Positions 40,072 to 49,759 of a DNA stretch of 64,000 nt are shown in pieces. Made by a program: the position numbers and the translations under genes. Within the stretch, counting starts at the first letter, position 1. Each line of letters begins with the position of its first letter. Origin of the DNA: Lachnospiraceae bacterium (lineage in GTDB: Bacteria; Bacillota; Clostridia; Lachnospirales; Lachnospiraceae); the NCBI GenBank assembly GCA_910575835.1, contig CAJTGB010000003.1:144693-208692 (forward strand). The letters are read 5' to 3'. The notes beneath the pieces are model-generated. The model searched no databases, was not told the DNA's origin, and saw only the letters and a list, made by a program, of their open reading frames with translations.

Positions 40072-41550
40072 TTAAGTATTCTGCTTATCCTTACTCTTCC
40101 CGGCTCCTGCCGCACAGAACAGCACGAATCCCATGAACAGCACCGCCGCTGCCATCCATCCAACAAGCACCGCCGTCCCGCGTCCCGCAAACATATCATA
40201 ATACCCTTTCAGATAGATAACGATAATGATCAGCGGAAGCACATAAGATACATATCCCTTAAGCCCGCGCGGGAAATGAACGCCCTCCCCGGCATTAACT
40301 TCACTGAGGAAATTCTCCCATCCCCATCCGTTCTTCCTGGTACAGAACAGCACATACCCCAGACTTCCAAGGGGGAGCAGGTTATTGGACACGATGAAAT
40401 CCTCCAGGTCCATGATATTCGTCCCCGCTCCCAACGGTTCAAATCCGGCAAGAACATTAAACCCAAGCACGCAAGGCATACTTAAGATAACAAGCATCAC
40501 CACATTCACCAGAACACTCTTCTTCCTGGACCATCCAAGCAGATCGATCGCAAACGAGATAATATTCTCAAACACCGCCACGATGGTCGTAAACGCAGCA
40601 AAGGTCAGGAACAGGAAGAACAGCGCTCCCCAGATCCGGCCGCCCGGCATCTGAGCAAATATATTCGGTATCGTAATGAAGATCAGGCTCGGTCCTGCCC
40701 CCGGTTCAATGCCAAACGCGAAGCAGGATGGAATGATAATGAAGCCGGCCATCAGCGCAACAAAGGTATCCAGCAGCGTAATACTGGCCGCCTCGCCTGA
40801 AAGGCTTCTTTCCTGTCCGATATAGCTTCCGAAGATCAGCATCGCACCGATTCCGATGGACAAGGTAAAGAATGCCTGGCTCATTGCCCCGAAGATCACG
40901 TTCCCGATTCCAATCTCCTTCATCCTGGCAAAATCCGGCACCAAATAGAAGCGGATACCGTCTTCTGCTCCCTCCAGAAATATGGAATGGATCACCAACA
41001 CCACCATGATCAGCAGAAGCGCGGACATCATGACCTTAGATACACGCTCGATCCCCTTCTGAATTCCAAAATAGCAGACGGCAAAGCCTACAACACAGAT
41101 CAGCACCGTCCAGAATGTCATAACCGGAACATTGCCTAACATATCCGTGAATCCTTCCGCCACCGTATCCGACGATGCGCCGACGAATTCTCCCTTGATA
41201 CTGCGGTAACAGTAATACATCATCCAGCCGCCGACGGTTGTATAGAACATCATAAGCAGATAACATCCGATCACACCGATCCACTTCATCACATGCCACC
41301 GAGTCCCCTCCGGTTCTAACTTTTCAAAACTTGCCGCAACGCTTAGCCGGCTTCCTCTTCCTACCGCAAACTCACAGATCATAACCGGAATACCCAGGAT
41401 CAGAAGAAATATCAGATAGATGAGGATAAACGCCGCTCCTCCAAACTCTCCGCACATATAAGGGAACTTCCATACATTCCCGATTCCTATCGCGCATCCG
41501 GCAGATACCAGAATAAATCCCAGACGCGAACCAAACTTTTCTCTCTTCAC
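40072..41550 (-). CDS. Neurotransmitter:sodium symporter (NSS) family transporter
   Basis: This 492-residue membrane protein has about 12 helices. The N-terminus (FILVSAGCAIGIGNVWKFPY) carries the conserved sodium-site segment of LeuT-type symporters. These import amino acids with Na+. The start codon is GTG at 41550, six bases after the porB stop. It is the last gene of the porCDAB run, which suggests that it brings in an amino acid whose 2-oxoacid, after transamination, is a substrate of the oxidoreductase. That link is inference. Confidence 0.88.
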   Translation of the reverse strand: MKREKFGSRLGFILVSAGCAIGIGNVWKFPYMCGEFGGAAFILIYLIFLLILGIPVMICEFAVGRGSRLSVAASFEKLEPEGTRWHVMKWIGVIGCYLLMMFYTTVGGWMMYYCYRSIKGEFVGASSDTVAEGFTDMLGNVPVMTFWTVLICVVGFAVCYFGIQKGIERVSKVMMSALLLIMVVLVIHSIFLEGAEDGIRFYLVPDFARMKEIGIGNVIFGAMSQAFFTLSIGIGAMLIFGSYIGQERSLSGEAASITLLDTFVALMAGFIIIPSCFAFGIEPGAGPSLIFITIPNIFAQMPGGRIWGALFFLFLTFAAFTTIVAVFENIISFAIDLLGWSRKKSVLVNVVMLVILSMPCVLGFNVLAGFEPLGAGTNIMDLEDFIVSNNLLPLGSLGYVLFCTRKNGWGWENFLSEVNAGEGVHFPRGLKGYVSYVLPLIIIVIYLKGYYDMFAGRGTAVLVGWMAAAVLFMGFVLFCAAGAGKSKDKQNT

Positions 41551-41556
41551 TCTACT

Positions 41557-42492
41557 CTATCCTCTGGAACATCTGAACTGCAGCTCTTCCCATCTTCGGT
41601 CTACTTCCTTCTGGAATTCTTCGATCAGATATTCGTTCCCTTTCTTGAATAAATGTTTGAATCTTCCCTGCGGCTTCAGGAAATCTTCGATCGGCAGCTT
41701 CTTCTTCGGCTCATAATTCAGGATCCACTTGCCTTCCTCCACTTCAAATAACGGCCAATAGCAGGTCTCCACACCCAACTTGCAGATCTCCATGATATCC
41801 GGCGTATTGTATCTCCATCCTCTCGGGCACGGAGCCATAATATTTAAAAAGGCCGCGCCCGGCGTATAGATCGCCTTCTCAGACTTCACATGCAGATCCT
41901 TGAAGTTGCCGATAAATGTGGTCTGTGCCACATAAGGAACGTCATGCGCCGCTATGATCGCCGCCAAGTCCTTTCTGTTCTGCGGTTTCCCGTTGCTCAC
42001 ACTCCCTACCGGAGTCGTCGTCGTGTCCGCATACATGGGAGTCGCGGAAGACCGTTGGATACCCGTGTTCATATATGCGCCGTTGTCATAGCAGACATAT
42101 ACCATATCCGTGTTCCTCTCCATTGCACCGGACAATGACTGGAACCCGATATCATAGGTTCCGCCGTCGCCGCCGAATGTGATGAACTTATAGGTCTCGT
42201 CTAATTTTCCTTTTCTCTTAAGCGCCCTGTACGCACCTTCCACGCCGCTTAAGGTTGCTCCCGCATTCTCAAAGGCATTGTGGATGTAGCTGTCCTCCCA
42301 TGCCGTATATGGGTAAGTAAAGGTAGACACCTCCAGACATCCCGTGGCGTTGCCGATGACTGCCTTATCTCCCTCATGGAGTCCGCGCAGCACATTCCTT
42401 ACCGCGATGGTTCCGCCGCAGCCTGCGCACATTCTGTGTCCCGGCGCCAGACGTTCCGGTTTGCTCATAGTCTCTTTGAAATTATAACTCAT
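41557..42492 (-). CDS. porB: 2-oxoacid:ferredoxin oxidoreductase, beta subunit
   Basis: This 311-residue thiamine diphosphate-binding subunit has conserved cysteines (HRMCAGCGGTIAVRN near residue 22) for the proximal Fe-S cluster and the ThDP motif GGDGGTYDIGFQSLSGA. I chose the ATG at 42492 with GGGGGA upstream. With PorA, PorC and PorD it oxidises a 2-oxoacid, most likely pyruvate, to an acyl-CoA and CO2 and reduces ferredoxin. Specificity for pyruvate or a branched 2-oxoacid cannot be settled by eye. Confidence 0.9.
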   Translation of the reverse strand: MSYNFKETMSKPERLAPGHRMCAGCGGTIAVRNVLRGLHEGDKAVIGNATGCLEVSTFTYPYTAWEDSYIHNAFENAGATLSGVEGAYRALKRKGKLDETYKFITFGGDGGTYDIGFQSLSGAMERNTDMVYVCYDNGAYMNTGIQRSSATPMYADTTTTPVGSVSNGKPQNRKDLAAIIAAHDVPYVAQTTFIGNFKDLHVKSEKAIYTPGAAFLNIMAPCPRGWRYNTPDIMEICKLGVETCYWPLFEVEEGKWILNYEPKKKLPIEDFLKPQGRFKHLFKKGNEYLIEEFQKEVDRRWEELQFRCSRG

Positions 42493-42505
42493 CTTTTGTC
42501 CCCCC

Positions 42506-43687
42506 TTATTCTCTGATTCCCAGATAACGATACGTCTCGCCTGCATCGCCGTCGGCTGCTATCTGTTTCAGGGTTGCAAATATACCTTCCATGTCCTCTA
42601 CGCGCACATCTCGCCCGCCGAGTCCATAGATATAATTCACAGCAAGAGCCTGTGATCTCGCCCGGTACAGCGCCGCCATCACATCCGCGCCCAAAGGGCC
42701 TCCGTGATTCGTATAACCCTCTGCCCGGTCCATGACCGCAACTGCTTTGACTCCTTTCAAAGCCTGGGCGATCGCTTCGGCCGGGAACGGACGATAGAGG
42801 CGGATCTTAAGGAGACCCACCTTCTCTCCCTGCTCTCTTAACTTATCTATGGCGTCTTTTGTCGTACCTGCCGCCGATCCGATCATAACCACCGCGTATT
42901 CGGCATCTTCCATGCGATACGCTTCAAACAGGCCGTACTCTCTGCCTGAGATCCCGGCAAATTCTTCCGCGACATTTAACACGACTTCTTCTACGTGCCT
43001 CATACCTTCCGCCTGGCTGCGTTTTGCTTCCATGTAGTAATCCGTGATGGAATACGGCCCCACTGCCATGGGGCATTCGGGGTTCAGCAGATAATTCTCC
43101 GGCTGATATTCGCCGACGAACTTCTTAACCTCTTCGTCTTCTAACAATTCCATGTTCTCTACCGCATGGCTGGTGATAAATCCGTCCTGGCAGATCATAA
43201 TCGGCAGCCTGACGCTCTCATGCTCCGCAATACGGTAAGCCTGCACCATATTATCATAGGCTTCCTGATTATTCTCCGCGTAGATCTGGATCCATCCGGC
43301 GTCCCTTGCGCCCATACTGTCGGAGTGGTCGCAGTTGATGTTGATCGGTCCTGACAAGGCGCGGTTCACAAGCGCCAGCGCCAGCGGCAGACGGTTAGAC
43401 GCGGCTATGTATAATTCTTCCCACATATACGCAAGCCCGCAGGACGACGTCGCGGTAAGGCTCCGCGCGCCTGCCGCGGACGCCCCGATCGCCGCGCTCA
43501 TGGAGCTGTGTTCGCTCTCCACCGGAATAAACTCCGTATCTACCTGTCCATTTGCAACAAAGGACGCAAAATACTGCGGGATCTCTGTGGACGGGGTGAT
43601 GGGGAACGCCGGAAATACATCCGGGTTAATCTGTCTTAACGCGATCGCAATCGCTTCATTTCCTGATAAACGGTCTCTTTTTGCCAT
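42506..43687 (-). CDS. porA: 2-oxoacid:ferredoxin oxidoreductase, alpha subunit
   Basis: This 393-residue subunit starts MAKRDRLSGNEAIAIALRQI and has the conserved FPITPSTEIPQYFASFV and EFIPVESEHSSMSAAIGASA segments that form the ThDP and substrate site with the beta subunit. The later HGGPLGADVMAAL motif is typical of PorA. I chose the ATG at 43687 with AAGGGG upstream. It lies five bases after porD and 13 before porB. Confidence 0.92.
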   Translation of the reverse strand: MAKRDRLSGNEAIAIALRQINPDVFPAFPITPSTEIPQYFASFVANGQVDTEFIPVESEHSSMSAAIGASAAGARSLTATSSCGLAYMWEELYIAASNRLPLALALVNRALSGPININCDHSDSMGARDAGWIQIYAENNQEAYDNMVQAYRIAEHESVRLPIMICQDGFITSHAVENMELLEDEEVKKFVGEYQPENYLLNPECPMAVGPYSITDYYMEAKRSQAEGMRHVEEVVLNVAEEFAGISGREYGLFEAYRMEDAEYAVVMIGSAAGTTKDAIDKLREQGEKVGLLKIRLYRPFPAEAIAQALKGVKAVAVMDRAEGYTNHGGPLGADVMAALYRARSQALAVNYIYGLGGRDVRVEDMEGIFATLKQIAADGDAGETYRYLGIRE

Positions 43688-43692
43688 CTTAC

Positions 43693-43992
43693 TTACACCC
43701 CTTCCATCGTAATTGCACCGAACGGGCATGATTTCACACAGATACCGCACCCCTTGCAGTGATCATAATCGAATTCGCCTCTCTTGCCGTCCTTCACCGG
43801 AATACAGCTGTCCGGGCAGACCGGCGTGCAGAGTAAGCATTGTTTACACTTTTCTTCTATAAATACCGGCTTATCCGTAGACCATTCACCCGTATTGAAT
43901 TCCTTCGACGTACCTGCCCCGGCGATGATCATACCCTCTGTCAGGTCCTTCCACGTTGCTTTTACACCTAATTTCGTGATATCTGCTGCCAT
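43693..43992 (-). CDS. porD: 2-oxoacid:ferredoxin oxidoreductase, delta (ferredoxin) subunit
   Basis: This 99-residue subunit has two [4Fe-4S] motifs: CKQCLLCTPVCPDSCI and CKGCGICVKSCPFGAI. It passes electrons from the thiamine site to soluble ferredoxin. Its ATG overlaps the porC stop by one base (TAATG), so translation is coupled. Confidence 0.93.
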   Translation of the reverse strand: MAADITKLGVKATWKDLTEGMIIAGAGTSKEFNTGEWSTDKPVFIEEKCKQCLLCTPVCPDSCIPVKDGKRGEFDYDHCKGCGICVKSCPFGAITMEGV

Positions 43993-44564
43993 TACCGCAC
44001 CTCCTCAAGCGCCATCTTAAGCGCTGCCATATTGCCTTCTATCACTTCCGGCTTGCTGGCAAACTTATGGGAAAACGACGCCTTCATCTCTCTTAAGAAT
44101 GTCTCCTCATCCATGATCCCCGCCACCTTCACGATCGCAGCAAGAAGCGGAGTATTGGGGAAATACCTGCCCATGGCCGCCATGGATACCTTATGGGCGT
44201 CAATGGTATAGACCTTTCCTTCGTATCCTTTCAGATGAGGAATGATCTCTTCCTTCGCGCGCTGAGTATTCACGAGGATCGCCCCGTCCTTCTTAAGCCC
44301 GCTGGTCACATCGACCGCCTCTAATAAGGATTCATCTACAACTACCACATACTGCGGATCATAGATATTGGAATGTACTCGGATCTGTGTATCGCTGATC
44401 CTGTTATAAGCCGTGATCGGCGCTCCCATACGCTCTGGACCGTACTCCGGGAAGCCCTGGACGTATTTGCCTGTCTGAAATGCCACGTCTGCAAGGAGCA
44501 ATGCGGCAGTCTTGGCACCCTGGCCGCCGCGGCCGTGCCATCTGATCTCTGTAAGGTTACTCAT
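43992..44564 (-). CDS. porC: 2-oxoacid:ferredoxin oxidoreductase, gamma subunit
   Basis: This 190-residue CoA-binding subunit starts near MSNLTEIRWHGRGGQGAKTA and continues with QGFPEYGPERMGAPITAYNRI, both diagnostic for PorC/PorG. I chose the ATG at 44564 with AAAGAGAAG upstream. It is the first gene of the order C-D-A-B, the common order for four-subunit pyruvate:ferredoxin oxidoreductases in Clostridia and Archaea. It is notable because many Clostridia mainly use the single-chain form. Confidence 0.92.
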   Translation of the reverse strand: MSNLTEIRWHGRGGQGAKTAALLLADVAFQTGKYVQGFPEYGPERMGAPITAYNRISDTQIRVHSNIYDPQYVVVVDESLLEAVDVTSGLKKDGAILVNTQRAKEEIIPHLKGYEGKVYTIDAHKVSMAAMGRYFPNTPLLAAIVKVAGIMDEETFLREMKASFSHKFASKPEVIEGNMAALKMALEEVR

Positions 44565-44638
44565 CTTCTCTTTATCCTTTCTGCGTATTCTCTTATCCAT
44601 CGCAGGGCCAAAGCCCTGCCCTCATGAAAAGTATAGAT

Positions 44639-44664
44639 GTCCGGCTCTCAATTACCGAGCGGAC
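44639..44664. terminator. Hairpin between the VaFE gene and porC
   Basis: The stem GTCCGgCTC / GAGcGGAC encloses a nine-base loop. A CTGTTTTTAATTT tract follows on the plus strand and ATCTATACTTTTC on the minus strand. It probably ends the surface protein transcript. Confidence 0.45.
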
Positions 44665-44686
44665 TCTGTTTTTAATTTCATATCCA

Positions 44687-47600
44687 CTATTGTACTTGAT
44701 GTTTCGCCTTATGTCCAGTACAACCTGATGTAAATTTCTGTTTCTTTCCCGGCATACGCCGTCTGGTCACATGTGTTGCAAACCATCCGCTTATGAGCAG
44801 CACGGCAAGATAGAAACACAGCCGGCCCATACTGATATCTCCGGTTTTCGGCGTTTTTGCCGGAGGCTGTTTCTTCACCAGCTTCACCGTCTGGCCCTCG
44901 TCATTCAGATCTTCATGAACCGCCGCTTCTTTCCCGTTTCCGGTCATATAGAGTCTCTCGAATATGACAAGCTCCCGTTCTCCTATCTCTTCATTCTTGA
45001 ATGTAAACTCCACCTCTGTCTTGCCGGACGGTTCTTTTGCCGTGAATATACTTTCGGCAGTGACCGGCTTCCCGTCCCTGATCAGCGCTTCGCCTGTCTC
45101 CTTATCCATCACCGTCCCGACTGCTTTGTATTCTTCTCCTGCCAGCAGATTCTTGTACTCGATCTGATCTACGATGGTGATCTCCTCCGTAAGAACGATC
45201 TCTTTTCTGCCGTCACCCTTCCCCGCTGCAGCCGTTCGGATAGACGGTATATAGACGCTCTGCTTTTCATCCTCCAGATCTTCATGTTTGGCGATCGGTT
45301 TCTCCTTGAAGGTAAGTGTCTCGAATACAACTACCGTCTTTCCGGCAAGGGAAACACCGCCAAATTCGAACTTCACTTCTGCTTCTCCTTCTGCCTCCTC
45401 TGCAGTAAATACCGTCTCTGCCGTCACCGTCCTCCTGTCGTCATCCCTAAGCGGTTCTCCCGTCTCCTGATCCATCAGCACTCCCGTTAATTTATATTCA
45501 TATCCGGCCAGGACATTGGCATAGGACACCCTGTCCGTCAGGCTGACAGTCTCATCCGCCTTGGCCTGGTGCGTCTCTGTCTCATCATCTATTGCCATCG
45601 TATGAATCTTCGGAATATGGATGGTCTGCGCTTCGTCCTCTATATCCTTATGCACCGCCGTCAAAACCTTCTTGAACCATGACTTCTTAAGGAACAGCTC
45701 TTCAAACACAACGAAAGTATGTCCCTCAAGCCCTTTCCCCGGAAACCGGAATGTCAATTCGGCGGTTCCGTCAGATTCCTTCGGCACGAAGACCGCCCTC
45801 GCATGGATCTCCTTTCCGTCCGCGTCAAGAGCCGGCTTGCCCGTCTCCTGATCCATCAGCGTCCCTTCAAGGCTGTACTGATGATCGGCAGTCAGATGTT
45901 GATAAGCCACCTTATCCACAACGGTAATCTCTTCCGCCGCCATGGTAAGATTGACCCCCGTCTCCTGATCAAGGGCCGTCGTCTGTATCCGGGGGAATCT
46001 TACCGTCTGCGGCTTATCGTTGAGATCCGCATGAACCGCGATACTCTTCTTCTCTATCAGCAGTTCTTCGAACGCAACCGTAACCTTTCCGGCAAGAAGG
46101 CTTCCGTCAAACCGAAATACGACCTCCGCCTCACCGTCCGTGTCCTTTGCCGTGAATTCCGTCTCCGATGCGATCTCTTTTCCTTCAGCGTCCTTTAGCG
46201 GCTGTCCGCTGACCTTATCCTTAAGCGTTCCCCGCATCGTATACTTTTTCCCGGGAATCAGATTCTTATAACGCACTCTATCCCGGATAGTCACCTCTTC
46301 GCCTGCATAGGACATCTGAAGCTTTGTCTCCTCATCTTCTGCTTCCGTAGCTATTTCCGGGAAATAAACCGTCTGAGCCTTATCATCTGCATCCTTGTGC
46401 TCTGCCACCGATCTGCCGCCGCAGAACAGCTCTTCATAAGCCGTAAGCGTCTTCCCCTTAAGCTTTGACCCGTCAAACTTGAACACTGCTTCCACACTGC
46501 CGTCCTTCTTTTCCGGCGTAAATGACGTCCGCGCGGTAATCTTATTCCCTTGTGCGTCCTCTGCCGCTTTCTTTGTCTCCTGGTCGATCAGCATTCCTTC
46601 CAGTACATATCCTCTTCCCGGCACAAGATTTGTATATTTTACCTCGTCAATCAGAGTCACGTCTGTATCTGCGCGGGAAAGGTTCTGCTTCGTATCGTCG
46701 TCACGGATCACCGTACCAAGCTTCGGGATATAGATGGTCTGAGCCTCATCCTTAATATCCGCATGCACCGCATATTCCCGGCCGTCCTTTTTAAGTGTCT
46801 CGAACGCTACAAGGGTCCTGCCGCCCATTTCTCTTCCGTCAAACCGGAATACCACCTCTGCCGTTCCGTTGGATGCAGCCGCAGTGAATTCTGTCTGCGC
46901 CTCGATCTTATTGCCGTACCGGTCCTTAGCTTCCTTCCCGGTCTCCTTATCCATCAGGATTCCGGTTATGGTATACTTGCGCCCCGCCTGCAGATTCTCA
47001 TAGGCCACCGTATCCTCGATCACGACCTCCTCATCCGCTTTGGACATCTCCATGCCCGTCTCCTGATCCGCGGCCTGCGTCGCGATATCCGGGAAATGAA
47101 TGGTCTGGGAAGAATCGTTGATATCTTTGTGCTCTGCCAGCTTCTCATCTCCCTTGTATAATTCTTCGAATACAACAATATCCATTCCCCGAAGCCCGGA
47201 CGCGTCAAAGAAAAATTCCATCTCAACCGTGCCGTTGGAATCCTTGGGGGTGAATTCCTTCGTCACCGTAATCACGTTACCGCTCTTGTCAGTCAGCTGT
47301 TCCCCCGTCGTCCGGTTCATCAGGGTTCCGACCATTCTGAACTTCTCTCCCTTTTTCAAACCGATATAGTCGACCGTATCTACGACCGCCGTATCACTGT
47401 CCGCATTCGCGTAGCGGGTACCGGTCGCCTCGTTCTTTGCCGACGTGCCGATTCGTACATCTGCATTCTCAATATTTCCCAGATTCACGATATAACTGTC
47501 CCGTGTGATGGATACGGTACTCTTGTAGAGATACTTTCCCTCATTGGCGGCACATTTCAGTTCTTCCAATGTATATGTATCGTATGGAAGCGCGCCCACA

Positions 47601-49651
47601 CTGTCATCGACCGCCGCCGTCTGGCCGTCTGCATTCTTCCCGAACCATATTCCGTCTCCGATATTCCCTCCGTTCGTGTTATGGCTGTGCGCCGCGTACG
47701 CGGTATTGGTAGAATAATGACCGTTGGCGTCTGTTGAAAATACATGCGATTCTCCCGTAGTATTGGACGTCAGGCGAAACTGCACTCCTTCCATAGGCGT
47801 CTGAGTATTCTTATCGATCTTGGTTAATTCAATATCTCCCCTGAACACACCGTCTGCAACGGCATATGCATTGCCCCCTTCAAGAGCCGCCTGGATGCCG
47901 TCCTGAATAATCTGTGATACATACACGCCCTCTCCTCTCTCCGCTCCGCTTTCCGCCTGCAGATACAGCGGATTCCGAAGATATCCCGCCGGCGGCTGCA
48001 CCTCTTCTACACTGATCGTTCCAAGGGGCAGGGTTATGGTATCACCGACTTTGTAGAACTCATCACCGGATACCTTCTCCGTCTCTTCTAACAGCCTGAC
48101 GCTTCTTCCCGCCCCGGCCCGCACGGAACCGGTCCTTGCCTTAAGCACCCAGCTTCGCGTCGGTTTGGCCGGCAGATTCTCTTTATCGTAGTATCCCTGA
48201 TAGAAGTTCACCATGAATCTGGAATTTTCCAGAGACGCCGCTCCCTCGGCTCCCGGCAGCCTGGTCCCCCTGTCGATCTTGTACAGTTCAATGGCCAATC
48301 TGTCATGGACCGGTTCGTCGCTTACCCTGAGCACCGAAGTCTTTGACTCACTGACTCTTACCGTATGCACCTGGGTATCCAGGATGTAGCCTTTGGGCGC
48401 ATGCTTTTCCTTGACGTAATAAGTCCCTGTCTCCAGTTCTACGGTATCTGACTTCCCATTCGTATCCGTGATCAATGTGGCCGCAAGCTGCGTGCACCCT
48501 CTGTTCTTATATACGCCGTACTGGGCGCCTCCCAGGGAATAGCAGGAGTTATTCGCCGTGATCTCCGTATTCGCAGACTCCTTCACCAGCCTTGCATAGC
48601 CTGTCGGCGGTTCTTCCGGGATCTCAGGCTTATCAGGAATGTCAGGCTGCTCTGGAATCTCCCGGAGCAGAAAATGTGCAAGCGGCTGCGACGCGCCGTT
48701 GAGATAGGCTGTACCCTCTCCAATATATTTCCCCATATTGGCTGCTACCTTATTGATCGCATCCCCGTACACCTGGTTCTGCAGATCCAGGTTAAAATCC
48801 GAACCGTCCACATGAATATTGCCGCAATTCCAGCTAAACGGGCCGTTCAGATGCCGCCAGACCAGACATTGCGCCGCCAGATACTTCTGATTGTCCGTCA
48901 GCTCCGTATGCTCATACACATATTTGATATACAGCGCGCACGCTGTAATATCCGACTGTTTCAGCCCGTACTCCAGAAGATTGACAGCCGTCACGCTGCC
49001 GCTCTGGAAATTAACCAGCGGATTCAGGCAAAAGGCCGCTTTGCCGTCTACCCCCAGCATACCTTCATTGTAGGTCTTGATCTGCTCACTGCTGTCGCTG
49101 AACACACGGATCCGCCCGATCTTGGCCCTTAACTGGCTGGACGTGCTTCCTGACCTTGCCGCCGCGTATGCGCCTGCGGCGTTCATCTGCACCGATCCTA
49201 AGGCTGTTCCCTCTTCTGTGCCCGTCCCATCCTCCGCTGCTTCACTCTCCTTCTCCTCCGTAATTTGGACAAATGTACCTCTCACGGTCACGCTGCGATC
49301 CGGCATGGGAAATGTATAGGCGCCTTCCTCCGTCTGCTCAGGAGAGAACAGCTCCTCCCCGGTCTGCCCGTCGAAGATCCCAATCGACTTAAGAGTGAAC
49401 ATTTCATTCGGTGTTGCCCAAAGCAACACCTGAGCATTCTCTTCAAAGCTCTGAGTCCTCTCCTGCATCCCGTCAAATCCAAGCTCGCCGCCCGGCGCTT
49501 CTTCTAACGTTACGGAATGCTTTGCCTTCTCTCCGTCATGTTCGTCTGTCCTTACCTCCGAGGCAGATACAGCCCCGGCGCGCTGCAGTATCAATGACAG
49601 ACATACTGCGAGCACAAGTACGCATGATATGCCTCTCTTCGTTTTTTTCAT
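44687..49651 (-). CDS. Giant sortase-anchored surface protein with thioester-like domain and seven VaFE repeats
   Basis: The 1654-residue protein has a signal peptide (about 1-30) and a basic-to-acidic N-terminal region. A thioester-type domain follows (near 190-330), with Cys in KAAFCLNPL and Gln in KYLAAQCLVWRHLNG, placed as in TQXA adhesins. Two or three SpaA/CnaB-like domains come next (RLVKESANTE, IELTKIDKNTQTPMEG). Then come seven tandem repeats of about 120 residues that match the VaFE, T-Q ester bond type: each begins with a Thr (IATQA, LGTVI, IQTTA and so on) and ends with a Gln (AQTIYIP-like). The C-terminus is TPKTGD, a hydrophobic helix and RRRMPGKK. It is a rigid wall-anchored adhesin candidate. 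No sortase gene is adjacent. Confidence 0.88.
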   Translation of the reverse strand: MKKTKRGISCVLVLAVCLSLILQRAGAVSASEVRTDEHDGEKAKHSVTLEEAPGGELGFDGMQERTQSFEENAQVLLWATPNEMFTLKSIGIFDGQTGEELFSPEQTEEGAYTFPMPDRSVTVRGTFVQITEEKESEAAEDGTGTEEGTALGSVQMNAAGAYAAARSGSTSSQLRAKIGRIRVFSDSSEQIKTYNEGMLGVDGKAAFCLNPLVNFQSGSVTAVNLLEYGLKQSDITACALYIKYVYEHTELTDNQKYLAAQCLVWRHLNGPFSWNCGNIHVDGSDFNLDLQNQVYGDAINKVAANMGKYIGEGTAYLNGASQPLAHFLLREIPEQPDIPDKPEIPEEPPTGYARLVKESANTEITANNSCYSLGGAQYGVYKNRGCTQLAATLITDTNGKSDTVELETGTYYVKEKHAPKGYILDTQVHTVRVSESKTSVLRVSDEPVHDRLAIELYKIDRGTRLPGAEGAASLENSRFMVNFYQGYYDKENLPAKPTRSWVLKARTGSVRAGAGRSVRLLEETEKVSGDEFYKVGDTITLPLGTISVEEVQPPAGYLRNPLYLQAESGAERGEGVYVSQIIQDGIQAALEGGNAYAVADGVFRGDIELTKIDKNTQTPMEGVQFRLTSNTTGESHVFSTDANGHYSTNTAYAAHSHNTNGGNIGDGIWFGKNADGQTAAVDDSVGALPYDTYTLEELKCAANEGKYLYKSTVSITRDSYIVNLGNIENADVRIGTSAKNEATGTRYANADSDTAVVDTVDYIGLKKGEKFRMVGTLMNRTTGEQLTDKSGNVITVTKEFTPKDSNGTVEMEFFFDASGLRGMDIVVFEELYKGDEKLAEHKDINDSSQTIHFPDIATQAADQETGMEMSKADEEVVIEDTVAYENLQAGRKYTITGILMDKETGKEAKDRYGNKIEAQTEFTAAASNGTAEVVFRFDGREMGGRTLVAFETLKKDGREYAVHADIKDEAQTIYIPKLGTVIRDDDTKQNLSRADTDVTLIDEVKYTNLVPGRGYVLEGMLIDQETKKAAEDAQGNKITARTSFTPEKKDGSVEAVFKFDGSKLKGKTLTAYEELFCGGRSVAEHKDADDKAQTVYFPEIATEAEDEETKLQMSYAGEEVTIRDRVRYKNLIPGKKYTMRGTLKDKVSGQPLKDAEGKEIASETEFTAKDTDGEAEVVFRFDGSLLAGKVTVAFEELLIEKKSIAVHADLNDKPQTVRFPRIQTTALDQETGVNLTMAAEEITVVDKVAYQHLTADHQYSLEGTLMDQETGKPALDADGKEIHARAVFVPKESDGTAELTFRFPGKGLEGHTFVVFEELFLKKSWFKKVLTAVHKDIEDEAQTIHIPKIHTMAIDDETETHQAKADETVSLTDRVSYANVLAGYEYKLTGVLMDQETGEPLRDDDRRTVTAETVFTAEEAEGEAEVKFEFGGVSLAGKTVVVFETLTFKEKPIAKHEDLEDEKQSVYIPSIRTAAAGKGDGRKEIVLTEEITIVDQIEYKNLLAGEEYKAVGTVMDKETGEALIRDGKPVTAESIFTAKEPSGKTEVEFTFKNEEIGERELVIFERLYMTGNGKEAAVHEDLNDEGQTVKLVKKQPPAKTPKTGDISMGRLCFYLAVLLISGWFATHVTRRRMPGKKQKFTSGCTGHKAKHQVQ

Positions 49652-49730
49652 ACCTTTTGATTCTCCTTTCACTTACATGGTTTTTCAATCGTTTTCTGCC
49701 CGTAAGCTTCTGCAGGACTTTTGCATTCCG

Positions 49731-49759
49731 CGTATATTTTCAGGTATTTCGCCTGTCAA
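49731..49759 (-). promoter_or_regulatory. Promoter of the VaFE surface protein gene
   Basis: On the minus strand -35 TTGACA (49759 to 49754) and -10 TATACG (49736 to 49731) are 17 bases apart, giving a leader of about 75 bases. The stretch 49760-50130 beyond it has no convincing gene, repeat or RNA that I can identify. Confidence 0.5.

Noticed and set aside
44771..47161. Several long plus-strand frames inside the VaFE protein gene.
   Set aside because: They are shadows of the repeated minus-strand coding sequence and show no family motifs.
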